Source of the DNA: an uncultured Tissierellia bacterium
GTDB taxonomy: Bacteria; Bacillota; Clostridia; Tissierellales; Tissierellaceae
Direction of reading: 5' to 3'
Assembly: GCA_946402705.1 (NCBI GenBank)
Contig: CAMIXG010000001.1
Span: 124,001 to 188,000 of the forward strand
Length of the DNA: 64,000 nucleotides
Shown here: positions 1-8,607 of the stretch, in pieces
Layout: each line of letters opens with the position of its first letter
How positions within the stretch are numbered: position 1 is the first letter of the stretch
Notes under the pieces: model-generated
What the model was told of the DNA's origin: nothing
Database searches by the model: none
What the model saw: the letters and a program-made list of their open reading frames with translations, nothing else
Made by a program: the position numbers and the translations under genes

Positions 1-373
1 GGAGACATGACTAAGGTCGTGATAAACCTACTTTTTGAATAAATTAGTAGAAGTAGCTTGCTTTGAGCGAGATTAGGCAGATGGCAAGCCATCCATAATT
101 TCAAAAGGGCCCAAGATTTTATGGGTTTTGTTGCCGAAACCTATTTTGCAAAAGAAGCTAAGGAGTAGTCAATTTGTTGAGGAAAACTCCTAGGCTGTTC
201 GAAAGAGGCAGATTGTGGATTACAGTGCGGCCTAAGTGGCGATCCAGTTGTACCATTGGCGACAAGGTATTGATAGGTTTAAAGGGAAACCGCTGTTATG
301 GTGACAGACAGCACTTATTAGGGAAAACCTACTGGACCAAAGCCGTAAGATTTACACAATTTGTTACCACCTA
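1..373 (+). ncRNA. ole: OLE RNA, 3' portion (5' end outside window)
   Basis: This stretch is richer in G+C than its surroundings, has no credible protein gene, and carries many short GNRA-like and purine-rich loops (for example GGGAAACC and AGGGAAAACCU near 290-330). It lies directly upstream of an oapA homologue and two genes upstream of recN. That is the conserved genomic position of the OLE RNA, a roughly 600-nt RNA of extremophilic and anaerobic Firmicutes that binds OapA at the membrane and is linked to stress tolerance. Identification rests on the neighbouring gene plus recognition of the conserved 3' region. No covariance search was possible. The 5' part lies outside the window. Confidence 0.8.
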
Positions 374-410
374 TTAAATAGCTGATAGCCTTAGGCTATC
401 AGCTATTTAA
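374..410 (+). terminator. Perfect 17-bp hairpin between OLE RNA and oapA
   Basis: Bases 374-390 and 394-410 are exact reverse complements around a 3-nt TTA loop, followed by an AT-rich tail that runs into the oapA ribosome binding site (AGGAGG at 417-422). It could end the OLE transcript or mark a processing point, because oapA has only about 17 nt between hairpin and start codon. There is no long T run, so full termination is uncertain. Confidence 0.6.
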
Positions 411-427
411 TATTATAGGAGGAAAAT

Positions 428-1003
428 ATGAAAAAGAAAAAATCAATTAGTGAAAGATTTAATTTAAAATGGGTTAAGTTTATAAGTTTCTGGACTTTTA
501 TCTTAGCTGCCTTATTTACAGTGATAAGTAATGAATTGGTTACAAAACTTAATATAATTCCAGCCTTTCTGGTTTTAATAGTATTTATATTAATTGGGAT
601 AATATTTGATATAATAGGTATAGCGGTTACAACAGCAGAAGAAAAACCCTTCCATGCTATGGCGGCCAACAAGGTAGTAGAGGCTAGATATGCTATAAGA
701 TTAGTTAGAAATGCTAGTCAAGTATCTAACTTTTGTAATGATGTTATAGGAGACATAAGTGGGATAATTTCAGGTGCTATAGGTACAAATATAGTATTTA
801 ATATTATAGCCCAATATAAGAGCTTAAATGGAGTAGTACTTTCTTTAGTGATAACTTCACTAATAGCATCTATAACAGTTGGAGGTAAGGCTATTGGTAA
901 ATCTGTAGCCATGGAAAACTATGAACAGATATTACACTTTATATCTAAGATTTTATATTTCTTAGATACAAGGGTTGGAATAAAAATAATGAAGGAAGAT
1001 TAA
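428..1003 (+). CDS. oapA: OLE-associated membrane protein OapA
   Basis: This 191-residue protein has a basic N-terminus and about four hydrophobic segments (residues about 15-35, 42-65, 118-140 and 143-160). The central stretch contains the family-typical FHAMAA (about residues 75-80) and NCDV-like FCNDVIGDISG motifs. I recognise this as OapA, the multi-pass protein that binds OLE RNA as a dimer and holds it at the membrane. The start is fixed by AGGAGG 5 nt upstream. It overlaps nothing and is 1 nt from tlyA, so the two are probably co-transcribed. Loss of OLE/OapA in Halalkalibacterium halodurans causes cold and alcohol sensitivity (established knowledge). Function here is inferred. Confidence 0.85.
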   Translation: MKKKKSISERFNLKWVKFISFWTFILAALFTVISNELVTKLNIIPAFLVLIVFILIGIIFDIIGIAVTTAEEKPFHAMAANKVVEARYAIRLVRNASQVSNFCNDVIGDISGIISGAIGTNIVFNIIAQYKSLNGVVLSLVITSLIASITVGGKAIGKSVAMENYEQILHFISKILYFLDTRVGIKIMKED

Positions 1004-1004
1004 T

Positions 1005-1799
1005 ATGAAAGATAGAGCAGATGTTGTTCTATATAAGGAAGGTTATGTAGAGAGCATAAGATTGGCACAAAGTTATATAATGCAAAACCTCGTTTTAATA
1101 GAGGATAAGCCTATAGAAAAGGCAGGGCAGCAGATAGAGTATAATTCTAATATTAGAATAAAGGGTAAAAAGCATCCCTATGTATCAAGGGGAGGGCTTA
1201 AGATAGAAAAAGCAATCAAGGATTTTTCCATAGACTTAGATGGAAAAACATGTTTGGATATAGGTGCGTCAACAGGTGGCTTTACAGATTGTATGCTAAA
1301 GTTTGGTGCAAGTAAAATCTTTGCAGTAGATGTTGGCTATGGACAATTAGCATGGAGCTTACAGTCTGATGATAGAGTTATTGTAATGGATAGAACAAAT
1401 ATCAGAAATGTTAAGGTTGATAATCTGGAAGGACAAGTAGATTTTATAACTGCTGATGTATCCTTTATATCCTTAAAGATAGTCCTACCTGTTATAGATG
1501 AACTTTTAAAAGAAAATGGAAGTGGAGTAATCTTGATAAAACCTCAATTTGAAGCAAGTAAGGATGAGGTTGGAGAAAAGGGAATAGTAAGGGAAAAGGC
1601 AACACATGTGGAAGTTCTTAAAAATATTGTTTGTGAAATAGAAGAAAATAATTTTTATATAAAAAATATGACATATTCACCCATAACTGGAGCCACAGGA
1701 AATATAGAATTCTTAGCTGAAATTATCAAAACTGGTCAAGTAAATAGTTTTGACATAGAAAGTTTGGTTGATGAGGCTCATGCAAAGTTTATAATCTAG
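1005..1799 (+). CDS. tlyA: TlyA family rRNA 2'-O-methyltransferase / hemolysin
   Basis: This 264-residue protein has an N-terminal S4-type RNA-binding domain (about 1-60) joined to an FtsJ-like SAM-dependent methyltransferase domain. Recognisable are YVSRGGLKIEKAI (about 65-77), the SAM motif LDIGASTGGFTDCML (about 85-99), and the catalytic-region IKPQFEA (about 178-184). TlyA proteins 2'-O-methylate 16S/23S rRNA cytidines, and some act as hemolysins. It starts 1 nt after oapA stops and precedes recN by 9 nt, the usual OLE-locus order. The start at 1005 has only a weak upstream AGGAAG sequence but is the only ATG consistent with family length. Confidence 0.93.
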   Translation: MKDRADVVLYKEGYVESIRLAQSYIMQNLVLIEDKPIEKAGQQIEYNSNIRIKGKKHPYVSRGGLKIEKAIKDFSIDLDGKTCLDIGASTGGFTDCMLKFGASKIFAVDVGYGQLAWSLQSDDRVIVMDRTNIRNVKVDNLEGQVDFITADVSFISLKIVLPVIDELLKENGSGVILIKPQFEASKDEVGEKGIVREKATHVEVLKNIVCEIEENNFYIKNMTYSPITGATGNIEFLAEIIKTGQVNSFDIESLVDEAHAKFII

Positions 1800-1808
1800 G
1801 AGGTATCT

Positions 1809-3506
1809 ATGCTTTTAGAATTGAAAATAAATAATTTCGCAATAATAAAAAGTTTAGAAGTGTCTTTTAAGTCAGGTTTAAATATTATAACAGGAGAAAC
1901 TGGTACAGGTAAGTCTATTTTAATAGAAGCTCTAGGTGTCCTGCTTGGATCTAGGACAAGTAAAGAGTATATAAGGACTGGAGAAAGTATGGCCAGTCTT
2001 GAAGGCGTATTTTATCTTGAAAATGATAAGGTTTACAATAAACTTAGGGAGCAGGATTTAAACCTAGCAGAAGATAGGGTTTTAATAATAGATAGAACAA
2101 TTTCCTTAAATGGGCCTAGCTTAACTAAGGTAAATGGTAAAAATGTAAATCTAGCAATGTTAAATGATATAACTAGACATCTAGTAGATATTTTTGGGCA
2201 ACATGAACACCAGTCATTATTAGATGTGTATAATCATAAAAGATTATTAGATTCTTTTGGAGATGAAAAACTATTAAGTTTAAAGGAAGCTACAAAAGAC
2301 TTGTATCAAGTTCTTATGGAAAAAAGGAAGGAACTTGCTAGTATATCTAGTGATAACATGCAAAAAGATAGGGAAATAGATATTTTAAGATATCAAATAT
2401 CTGAGATAGAAGAAGGAAATATAGATGTTAAGAAAGATAATGATATAGAGGAAGAGTATAGAAAATATAGCAAACTTGGTGAGATTAATACCATGTTTTG
2501 TTCCATTATAAATAATTATGATGATTTAGATTTAACAGGCTCTAGTTTACTTGAGAAACTTAGCAGAGATGTAATTAATCTTGAAAAGATACAAGCTTTA
2601 GATGAAAATATAGATAAGATATATTCTAGGCTTAAAAATTTAGAATTTGAGTTTCAAGATATAATTAGGGATTCAAAGGATTATATCGAAGGGCTAAATT
2701 TTGACTCAGCTTACATAGAGGCTTTAGAAACAAGACTTGATATAATAAATAGGTTAAAGAGTAAATATGGGGAAGATTTAGAGTCTGTTTTGAGCTTTAA
2801 ATTAGATGCAGAAGAAAAATTAAAAGTTTTGGAAAATCAAGATGTAGAAATATCTAGGTTGGAGACTGAGATAAGAAAACTGGAAAAAGAACTATTGGAA
2901 CTTGGAGAGGATTTGACAAGGTCTAGAAAAAACTTAGCCAAAGTATTGGAAGAAAAGATACAGAATGAACTTGAATATTTAAATATGAAGAATATAATAT
3001 TTAAAGTGGATTTTAAAACTTTAGATGATTTTTCTCTAGATGGATTAGATAAGATTGAATTTCTAATATCTACAAATATGGGAGAGGGTTTGAAATCCCT
3101 ATCAAAAATAGCATCTGGTGGAGAAATGTCTAGGATAATGTTAGCCTTTAAAAGTATCTTAGCTAAGTATGATACAATAGAAACCATGATATTTGATGAA
3201 ATAGATACTGGTATATCAGGTAAGGCTGCATATTTGGTTGGAGAGAAAATATATGAGATATCAAAACTTAATCAGGTTATATGTATATCACATTTACCAC
3301 AAATAACTTCCATGGCAGACTACCATTATTCTATTAATAAAGAGATAATTGGAAATAAAACTGGTTCTTATATCAAAGAGTTAAACTATGATGAAAGGGT
3401 TAACGAACTGGCAAGGCTGATAGGTGGTTTAGAAGTAACTGATACTACAATAAAAAATGCAGTAGAGATAATAGAGACATCTAAAAAAATGAAGGAAAAG
3501 AAGTAA
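1809..3506 (+). CDS. recN: DNA repair protein RecN (SMC-like ATPase)
   Basis: This 565-residue protein has the usual RecN size. Walker A is GETGTGKS at 29-36. Two long charged coiled-coil arms (about 150-380) follow, then the ABC signature ASGGEMSR (about 437-444) and Walker B/D-loop IFDEIDTGISG (about 461-471). RecN gathers and tethers DNA at double-strand breaks for recombination. A good AGGAGG lies upstream of the ATG. It sits in the tlyA-recN-steA run. No LexA-type box was seen directly in front of it. Confidence 0.96.
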   Translation: MLLELKINNFAIIKSLEVSFKSGLNIITGETGTGKSILIEALGVLLGSRTSKEYIRTGESMASLEGVFYLENDKVYNKLREQDLNLAEDRVLIIDRTISLNGPSLTKVNGKNVNLAMLNDITRHLVDIFGQHEHQSLLDVYNHKRLLDSFGDEKLLSLKEATKDLYQVLMEKRKELASISSDNMQKDREIDILRYQISEIEEGNIDVKKDNDIEEEYRKYSKLGEINTMFCSIINNYDDLDLTGSSLLEKLSRDVINLEKIQALDENIDKIYSRLKNLEFEFQDIIRDSKDYIEGLNFDSAYIEALETRLDIINRLKSKYGEDLESVLSFKLDAEEKLKVLENQDVEISRLETEIRKLEKELLELGEDLTRSRKNLAKVLEEKIQNELEYLNMKNIIFKVDFKTLDDFSLDGLDKIEFLISTNMGEGLKSLSKIASGGEMSRIMLAFKSILAKYDTIETMIFDEIDTGISGKAAYLVGEKIYEISKLNQVICISHLPQITSMADYHYSINKEIIGNKTGSYIKELNYDERVNELARLIGGLEVTDTTIKNAVEIIETSKKMKEKK

Positions 3507-3521
3507 TCTTTGGGGGGCTTT

Positions 3522-4643
3522 ATGTATATAAAAGGTAAAGTAAAAAGAGATAGAGTAACGAAAAATCTAACTAAAAGATTATCTGCTGGAGATATAGCTT
3601 TAATATCCCATACAGACTTGGATGAGGTTGCAGCACTATCTTTGGTTGAAAAAGAAGTAGCCTGTATTATAAATACAAATGAAACTATAAGTGGAAAGTA
3701 TCCAAATAGAGGACCAGAGGCTTTAATGAAACATAATATACCAATCTTTGAAGTGGATGGTTTAGAAAAGGTTGAAGCCATTGAAGAAAATGATTTATTA
3801 GAGATAAGAGATAATATCATTTATTGTAATGGGGAAGAAATTACGGAGTGTACTTATTTAACAAATGAAAAAATTCAGGCCTTGCTTGGAGTAGCTTTTG
3901 AAAATGTTGAGACAGAACTAGATGCTTTTATAGAAAATACATTAGAATATGCTAAAAAGGAAAAAGGACTAGTAACTGGAAGTATAAAGATACCAGATGT
4001 AAAAACTGATTTTAATGGCAGACATGTTTTAGTTGTGGTTAGGGGACAGGATTATAAAAGAGATTTAATTACAGTAAAACACTATATAGATGAGATTAAG
4101 CCCCTACTTGTAGGAGTAGATGGGGGAGGAGATGCCCTTTTAGAATTTGGCTATACTCCAGATATTGTTATTGGAGATATGGATAGTGTATCTGATAAGT
4201 GTTTAACTACAGCTAAAGAAGTTATAGTACATGCCTTTAAAGATGGTAGAGCTCCAGGTTATGAAAGGGTAAAAGATTTAGGAATAGAACCTATAATATA
4301 TCCATCGCCAGGTACAAGTGAAGATATAGCCCTACTACTTGCCTATGAAAAAAATGCAGATTTAATAGTAGCGCTTGGAACTCATACAAATATGATAGAT
4401 TTCTTGGAAAAAGGTAGACCAGGGATGGCAAGTACTTTTTTAACTAGATTAAAGGTAGGAGATAAGCTAGTAGATGCAAGAGGGGTAAATAAACTTTATG
4501 GTGGAGAGTTTGAGCCAAAATACCTAGTGAGTATAGTGCTTGCTGCACTCATACCAATAATAGTGCTTACATTAATTAATCCAGTTACAAGAAGTTTTAT
4601 AAAATTAATAAAAATAAGACTTAGATTATTATTACAAATATAG
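3522..4643 (+). CDS. steA: SteA-like thiamin-pyrophosphokinase-fold protein with C-terminal membrane anchor
   Basis: This 373-residue protein has an N-terminal SteA domain (RDRVTKNLTKRLSAGDIALI, about 5-24) and a thiamin-pyrophosphokinase-like core with VGVDGGGDALLE and IVIGDMDSVSD (about 198-225). A hydrophobic C-terminal helix (about 340-360) follows, ending in basic residues. In corynebacteria SteA works with the membrane protein SteB at the division site. Here, too, the next gene is a SteB/MctB-type protein. I chose ATG 3522 because GGGGGG lies 4-10 nt upstream. A TTG at 3510 would add four residues. A role in envelope or division is inferred. Confidence 0.85.
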   Translation: MYIKGKVKRDRVTKNLTKRLSAGDIALISHTDLDEVAALSLVEKEVACIINTNETISGKYPNRGPEALMKHNIPIFEVDGLEKVEAIEENDLLEIRDNIIYCNGEEITECTYLTNEKIQALLGVAFENVETELDAFIENTLEYAKKEKGLVTGSIKIPDVKTDFNGRHVLVVVRGQDYKRDLITVKHYIDEIKPLLVGVDGGGDALLEFGYTPDIVIGDMDSVSDKCLTTAKEVIVHAFKDGRAPGYERVKDLGIEPIIYPSPGTSEDIALLLAYEKNADLIVALGTHTNMIDFLEKGRPGMASTFLTRLKVGDKLVDARGVNKLYGGEFEPKYLVSIVLAALIPIIVLTLINPVTRSFIKLIKIRLRLLLQI

Positions 4644-4652
4644 GGGGAAAAT

Positions 4653-5447
4653 ATGATACCAAATATGAAATTTTATGTAGTTTCAATTGTAGCCATATTT
4701 ACAGCTTTAGGACTGGGGATATATATAGGATTTTCCATGGATACAGAAGGTTTTATAACAGATCAGCAGGAAAATCTAGTTAGTATAGTGGAGACTCAGT
4801 TTGAAACTTTAATAAAAGAAAATAAGGAACTAGTTGAAGAGAATGAAAATGTACTTATAAAAAATAAAGAGGGAAAAAAATACATTGATGAAAGTTATGA
4901 CCTGTTAATACCTGAAAAATTAGCTGGAAAAAATATAGCCCTAATAGAAAGTAATGGAGACTATGCAAGCTCATCAATAGGACATGATATAGAAGAGGCT
5001 GGTGGAAACCTATTAAATTTAACAACAGTCTTAAACCTAAATAAAGAAGAGATAGCTAATATGACAAATAGCATAATAAATGGAAATAATAGCGAATATG
5101 TAAGAAATTTGGCAAGTGATGGAAAAGTAGAAGCAATTGGTAATTATAACCAAAAAATAGACTATATAATTCTTGCAGGAGGGTCAGAATCTGACAATAA
5201 TACTAAGATTTCTGTTGTAGATAAGTCTGTAATTGATATGGCTAAATCTAATGACATCAAGGTAGTTGGTGTTGAAAAATTTAATGTTGAAAACTCTTAT
5301 ACAAGTAAGTATAGAGAATATGGACTAACAACAGTTGATAATATCAATACAAAAATGGGTAAAATAGCTACAGTATTATCTTTTGATGCAAAATTAGGAA
5401 GTTATGGAGTTAAAGGTAATGCAGAAAGTATTATACCAACAAACTAA
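4653..5447 (+). CDS. MctB/SteB family membrane-anchored coiled-coil protein
   Basis: This 264-residue protein has a signal-anchor helix (about 5-27, FYVVSIVAIFTALGLGIYIG) and a short coiled coil (about 35-75). A soluble domain follows, with a Rossmann-like IALIES start and a later YIILAGGSES segment. This is the architecture of the copper-transporter MctB family, whose corynebacterial member SteB partners SteA. The name 'copper transporter' comes from mycobacteria and should not be taken literally here. It sits 9 nt after steA, so the SteA-SteB pair is preserved. Its 3' end is close to the next gene's ribosome binding site. Confidence 0.8.
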   Translation: MIPNMKFYVVSIVAIFTALGLGIYIGFSMDTEGFITDQQENLVSIVETQFETLIKENKELVEENENVLIKNKEGKKYIDESYDLLIPEKLAGKNIALIESNGDYASSSIGHDIEEAGGNLLNLTTVLNLNKEEIANMTNSIINGNNSEYVRNLASDGKVEAIGNYNQKIDYIILAGGSESDNNTKISVVDKSVIDMAKSNDIKVVGVEKFNVENSYTSKYREYGLTTVDNINTKMGKIATVLSFDAKLGSYGVKGNAESIIPTN

Positions 5448-5457
5448 AGGAGTTTTT

Positions 5458-6162
5458 ATGGATAATGATAAAGTAATATGTGTTGTTCCAGCCTATAATG
5501 AAGGAGATGTTATAAATTCTACTATAGAGAAAATAGAAAAAATAGAATCTATAGATGAAATTGTAATAGTTAATGATGGTTCAACAGATAACACATTGGA
5601 AGAAATAAATAAACTTGGAAAACAAGTAATTAGTTATGATAAAAATATGGGAAAAGGCTATGCTATAAAAAAAGCCATAGAAAATTTAAACTATGGATAT
5701 CTAGTTTTAATAGATGGAGATTTGGGTGAAACCAGTTCTGAAATTGATAAGCTAATAGCACCAGTTTTAAATAATGAAGCAGATTTTACCATTGCTAGAT
5801 TTCCAGAGGCAAGGACAGTAACAAATAAAAAAGGTGGGCTTGGTCTTGTAAAAGGTCTTGCAAAAAATGGGATAGAGTTTTTTACAGGTAAGGAGATATA
5901 TACTTCACTTTCCGGACAAAGAGTCTACAAAAAGTCAGTGCTAGACACAATGGAGTATATACCAGATAGATATGGTATAGAGGTGGCTATGACAGTCCAA
6001 GCTTTAAATAATAATTTTTCTTTGCTGGAAGTTCCTGTTCAAATGAGCCATAGATATACTGAAAGAAATCTATCAGGTTTTATTCATAGGGGAAAACAGT
6101 TTAAAGATATATTAAAAACATTTATAGTGATGTATTTTAAGGGCTATAAAAAGAAAGGATGA
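5458..6162 (+). CDS. Family 2 glycosyltransferase (dolichol-P-mannose-synthase-like)
   Basis: This 234-residue GT-A protein contains VVPAYNEGDVI (about 7-17), the nucleotide-sugar motif IVNDGSTDNT (about 33-42) and a DxD-like LVLIDGDLGE (about 81-90). It lacks the C-terminal membrane helices of many family members. The ATG at 5458 follows AAAGGAG. A longer frame begins at 5404 but would overlap the previous gene. Between a SteB-like gene and a MraY-like transferase it probably adds a sugar to a polyprenyl carrier or an envelope glycan. The substrate is unknown. Confidence 0.88.
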   Translation: MDNDKVICVVPAYNEGDVINSTIEKIEKIESIDEIVIVNDGSTDNTLEEINKLGKQVISYDKNMGKGYAIKKAIENLNYGYLVLIDGDLGETSSEIDKLIAPVLNNEADFTIARFPEARTVTNKKGGLGLVKGLAKNGIEFFTGKEIYTSLSGQRVYKKSVLDTMEYIPDRYGIEVAMTVQALNNNFSLLEVPVQMSHRYTERNLSGFIHRGKQFKDILKTFIVMYFKGYKKKG

Positions 6163-6166
6163 GAAT

Positions 6167-6979
6167 ATGAAAATTAATATAATGGCATTTTTTCTCGCAG
6201 CAGTCTTAAGTTTTATATTTATGCCTTTACTTAAAACCATGCTTATGAAAACCAGTTTGCTATCTAAAAATTATTTAGGTGAAGATATTCCAAATGGTAT
6301 GGGAATTGGAATAATCTTTGCTCAAATATTATCTTTAGGTATTATTTCATTGTTTTTTAAAGATCTACTTGAAGTGCAAAATATATACTTAATAGGTTTC
6401 GTCTTAATAGGATTCTTAGGATTACTAGATGATACTATAGGTACAGATGAATATAAGGGTTTTAAAGGTCATATAGGGGCTTTTTTCAAGGGGAAGTTAA
6501 CCACTGGAAATATCAAAGCATCTTTGGGACTATTTATAGCTCTATATGTAAGTTTAAATATTACTGATAATATAATTAGTGTTATTTTAAATACTGTACT
6601 AATAGCTTTATTTACTAATCTTATGAATCTTTTTGATTTAAGGCCAGGAAGAGCTATAAAGGTATTTCTTATATTATCAATTCTGAATTTATTCCTAGTT
6701 AGATTTAGTAATATAGATTATATTGTATTTTCATTATATGGTATACTACTAGCATATATGAGAATTGATTTAAAAGCATTTGGAATGATGGGAGATACAG
6801 GTTCAAACATATTGGGATATACTTTGGGCTACTATGCTGCTTGTAATTTCGATAATATATATAAGGTCATAATTATAGGGCTGCTTGTATTTACGAATCT
6901 ATTATCAGAGAAGGTATCTTTTTCTAAGATAATTGAAAACAATAAGCTTTTAAATTTTATAGATAGGTTGGGAAGATAA
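6167..6979 (+). CDS. MraY/WecA-like polyprenyl-phosphate sugar-1-phosphate transferase (GT4)
   Basis: This 270-residue polytopic protein has about eight to nine hydrophobic segments. Family Asp motifs are present: FLGLLDDTIGT (about 84-94), NLFDLRPGRA (about 153-162) and GMMGDTGSN (about 205-213). Enzymes of this family move a phospho-sugar from a UDP donor to undecaprenyl phosphate. It is shorter than MraY (about 320). The gene starts 4 nt after the GT2 gene, so both likely act in one glycan pathway at the membrane. Not the mraY of the dcw cluster, judging by context. Confidence 0.85.
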   Translation: MKINIMAFFLAAVLSFIFMPLLKTMLMKTSLLSKNYLGEDIPNGMGIGIIFAQILSLGIISLFFKDLLEVQNIYLIGFVLIGFLGLLDDTIGTDEYKGFKGHIGAFFKGKLTTGNIKASLGLFIALYVSLNITDNIISVILNTVLIALFTNLMNLFDLRPGRAIKVFLILSILNLFLVRFSNIDYIVFSLYGILLAYMRIDLKAFGMMGDTGSNILGYTLGYYAACNFDNIYKVIIIGLLVFTNLLSEKVSFSKIIENNKLLNFIDRLGR

Positions 6980-8071
6980 ATGATTAGTCATGAACTTGGA
7001 AAAGTAACAAAGATTGTATCAGAAGATGAAAGTACTTCATGGATAGAATTAGATTGTAGTAATAAAATAAAAAAAGCAATAAATTATAAAGAAATATCAG
7101 GAGATGTAAGAGTTGGAGATGAGGTTGTTATAAATACAACGGCTGTTAACCTAAGCCTGGGAACAGGAGGACAGCATTTTGTAATCTACAATTATAGAAA
7201 TACCAAAGCTGATTTAAGTGGTGGTGGACATATTATGAAATTGAGATATACGCCAATTCAGATGAAAGTTCTGGCTGCTGAAGAAGAAGCAAGCGAGTAT
7301 CATGATTTGGTTAAAAATTTTAAATCTCTTGATAATCATCCAGTTATAATAGGAACACTTCACAGTATGCTAGCTCCTATAGTAGCTAGACTTAAATATG
7401 GAAGAGAAGATTTGAAGATAAATTATATAATGACAGATGCAGGGGCACTACCAATTAGTTTTAGCAATACAGTGAAAGATTTAAAGGCCAAGGGTCTGAT
7501 AGATAATACAATAACAGTTGGACATGCCTTTGGAGCAGATTATGAATGTGTTAATATATATACTGGATTAATAGTGTCTAAAGAAGCTTTAAATGCTGAT
7601 ATAACCATAATAACTATGGGGCCAGGTATAGTTGGAACTGGAACTAAATATGGGTTTTCAGGAGTTGAGCAGGGTGTTAACTTAGACGCAGTAAATTCTT
7701 TGGGAGGATATCCAATAGCTGTGCCAAGAGTTGGCTTTAAGGATGAGAGAATAAGACATCAGGGAATAAGTCATCAAACTATAACATCTCTATGTGATAT
7801 AGCCAAAACCAAGGGAAATATAGTTTTTTCAAACTTAAAAATAAAAAGAGATATAATTGAAAAGCAAATAAGAGAAAATGAGCTTGATAGAAAACATAAT
7901 ATATATTATGAAGATGGAAAAGATATAAGAGAAGCACTTGAAAAATACAGTTTAAATACAACAACTATGGGAAGAGGTATTGACGCAGACCCAGAATTTT
8001 TCTATACATTAGGGGCTGTAGCCAAATATGCTTTAGGGTGTATAAAAGAGGAGGAAAACAATGTTATTTGA
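6980..8071 (+). CDS. DUF3866 family protein
   Basis: This 363-residue soluble protein of the DUF3866 family has no signal peptide or membrane segment. It has glycine-rich motifs such as GPGIVGTGTKYGFSGVEQG (about 213-231) and HQTITSL (about 261-267). Function is unknown. It begins immediately after the previous stop codon, and its 3' end overlaps the NUDIX gene by 11 nt. In Clostridia this family often neighbours NUDIX and xerD genes, which is the case here. Confidence 0.85.
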   Translation: MISHELGKVTKIVSEDESTSWIELDCSNKIKKAINYKEISGDVRVGDEVVINTTAVNLSLGTGGQHFVIYNYRNTKADLSGGGHIMKLRYTPIQMKVLAAEEEASEYHDLVKNFKSLDNHPVIIGTLHSMLAPIVARLKYGREDLKINYIMTDAGALPISFSNTVKDLKAKGLIDNTITVGHAFGADYECVNIYTGLIVSKEALNADITIITMGPGIVGTGTKYGFSGVEQGVNLDAVNSLGGYPIAVPRVGFKDERIRHQGISHQTITSLCDIAKTKGNIVFSNLKIKRDIIEKQIRENELDRKHNIYYEDGKDIREALEKYSLNTTTMGRGIDADPEFFYTLGAVAKYALGCIKEEENNVI

Positions 8072-8606
8072 AGAAGCGACAATGAAAACAGAAAAAATCT
8101 ACGAAGGTAAAGTACTTAATCTTAGAATAGATACTGTAGAATTGCCAGATAAAAGATATTCTAAAAGAGAGATTGTAGAACATCCAGGAGCAGTTGGAAT
8201 TATAGCTATAACAGAGGAAAATGAACTTGTTATGGTGAAACAATTTAGAAAACCTGTTGAAAAATTCTTACTTGAAATACCAGCAGGTAAGTTGGAAGTA
8301 AATGAAGAGCCTAGAGAAACTGGGATTAGGGAGCTAAAAGAGGAAACAGGTTATGAGGCTGGAAAGTTTGAATATGCCTCAGAATTTTATTCATCACCAG
8401 GTTTTTCAAATGAAAAAATACATTTATTTTTAGCTACTGAGCTAGTGGCGGGAGAAACAGATCTAGACGATGGGGAATTTGTAGAGGTATCTAAATATCC
8501 TATAGCTGACTTAGTTAGAAAGATAAAAAGAGGTGAAATAGTAGATTCTAAGACTATAATAGCCATAAATATAGCTAAAGAATATATTGAAGGAAAAGGT
8601 GTCTAG
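8061..8606 (+). CDS. NUDIX hydrolase (ADP-ribose pyrophosphatase type)
   Basis: This 181-residue protein has a complete NUDIX box beginning GKLEVNEEPRETGIRELKEE (about 75-94) and ending TGYEAG. The upstream IPAGK and downstream FYSSPGFSNEKIHLFLA segments are typical of ADP-ribose pyrophosphatase NudF-like enzymes that hydrolyse ADP-ribose to AMP and ribose-5-phosphate. The ATG at 8061 follows GAGGAGG and overlaps the DUF3866 gene by 11 nt, suggesting translational coupling. Confidence 0.92.
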   Translation: MLFEEATMKTEKIYEGKVLNLRIDTVELPDKRYSKREIVEHPGAVGIIAITEENELVMVKQFRKPVEKFLLEIPAGKLEVNEEPRETGIRELKEETGYEAGKFEYASEFYSSPGFSNEKIHLFLATELVAGETDLDDGEFVEVSKYPIADLVRKIKRGEIVDSKTIIAINIAKEYIEGKGV

Positions 8607-8607
8607 T

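Noticed and set aside
1-373. RNase P RNA or tmRNA
   Set aside because: The GAGGAAA stretch looked RNase-P-like, but the universal core elements and a tRNA-like 3' end are absent; gene context favours OLE.
174-377. 67-codon open frame on the plus strand
   Set aside because: It starts with TTG, has no ribosome binding site, has a basic, unusual composition and lies inside the OLE RNA.
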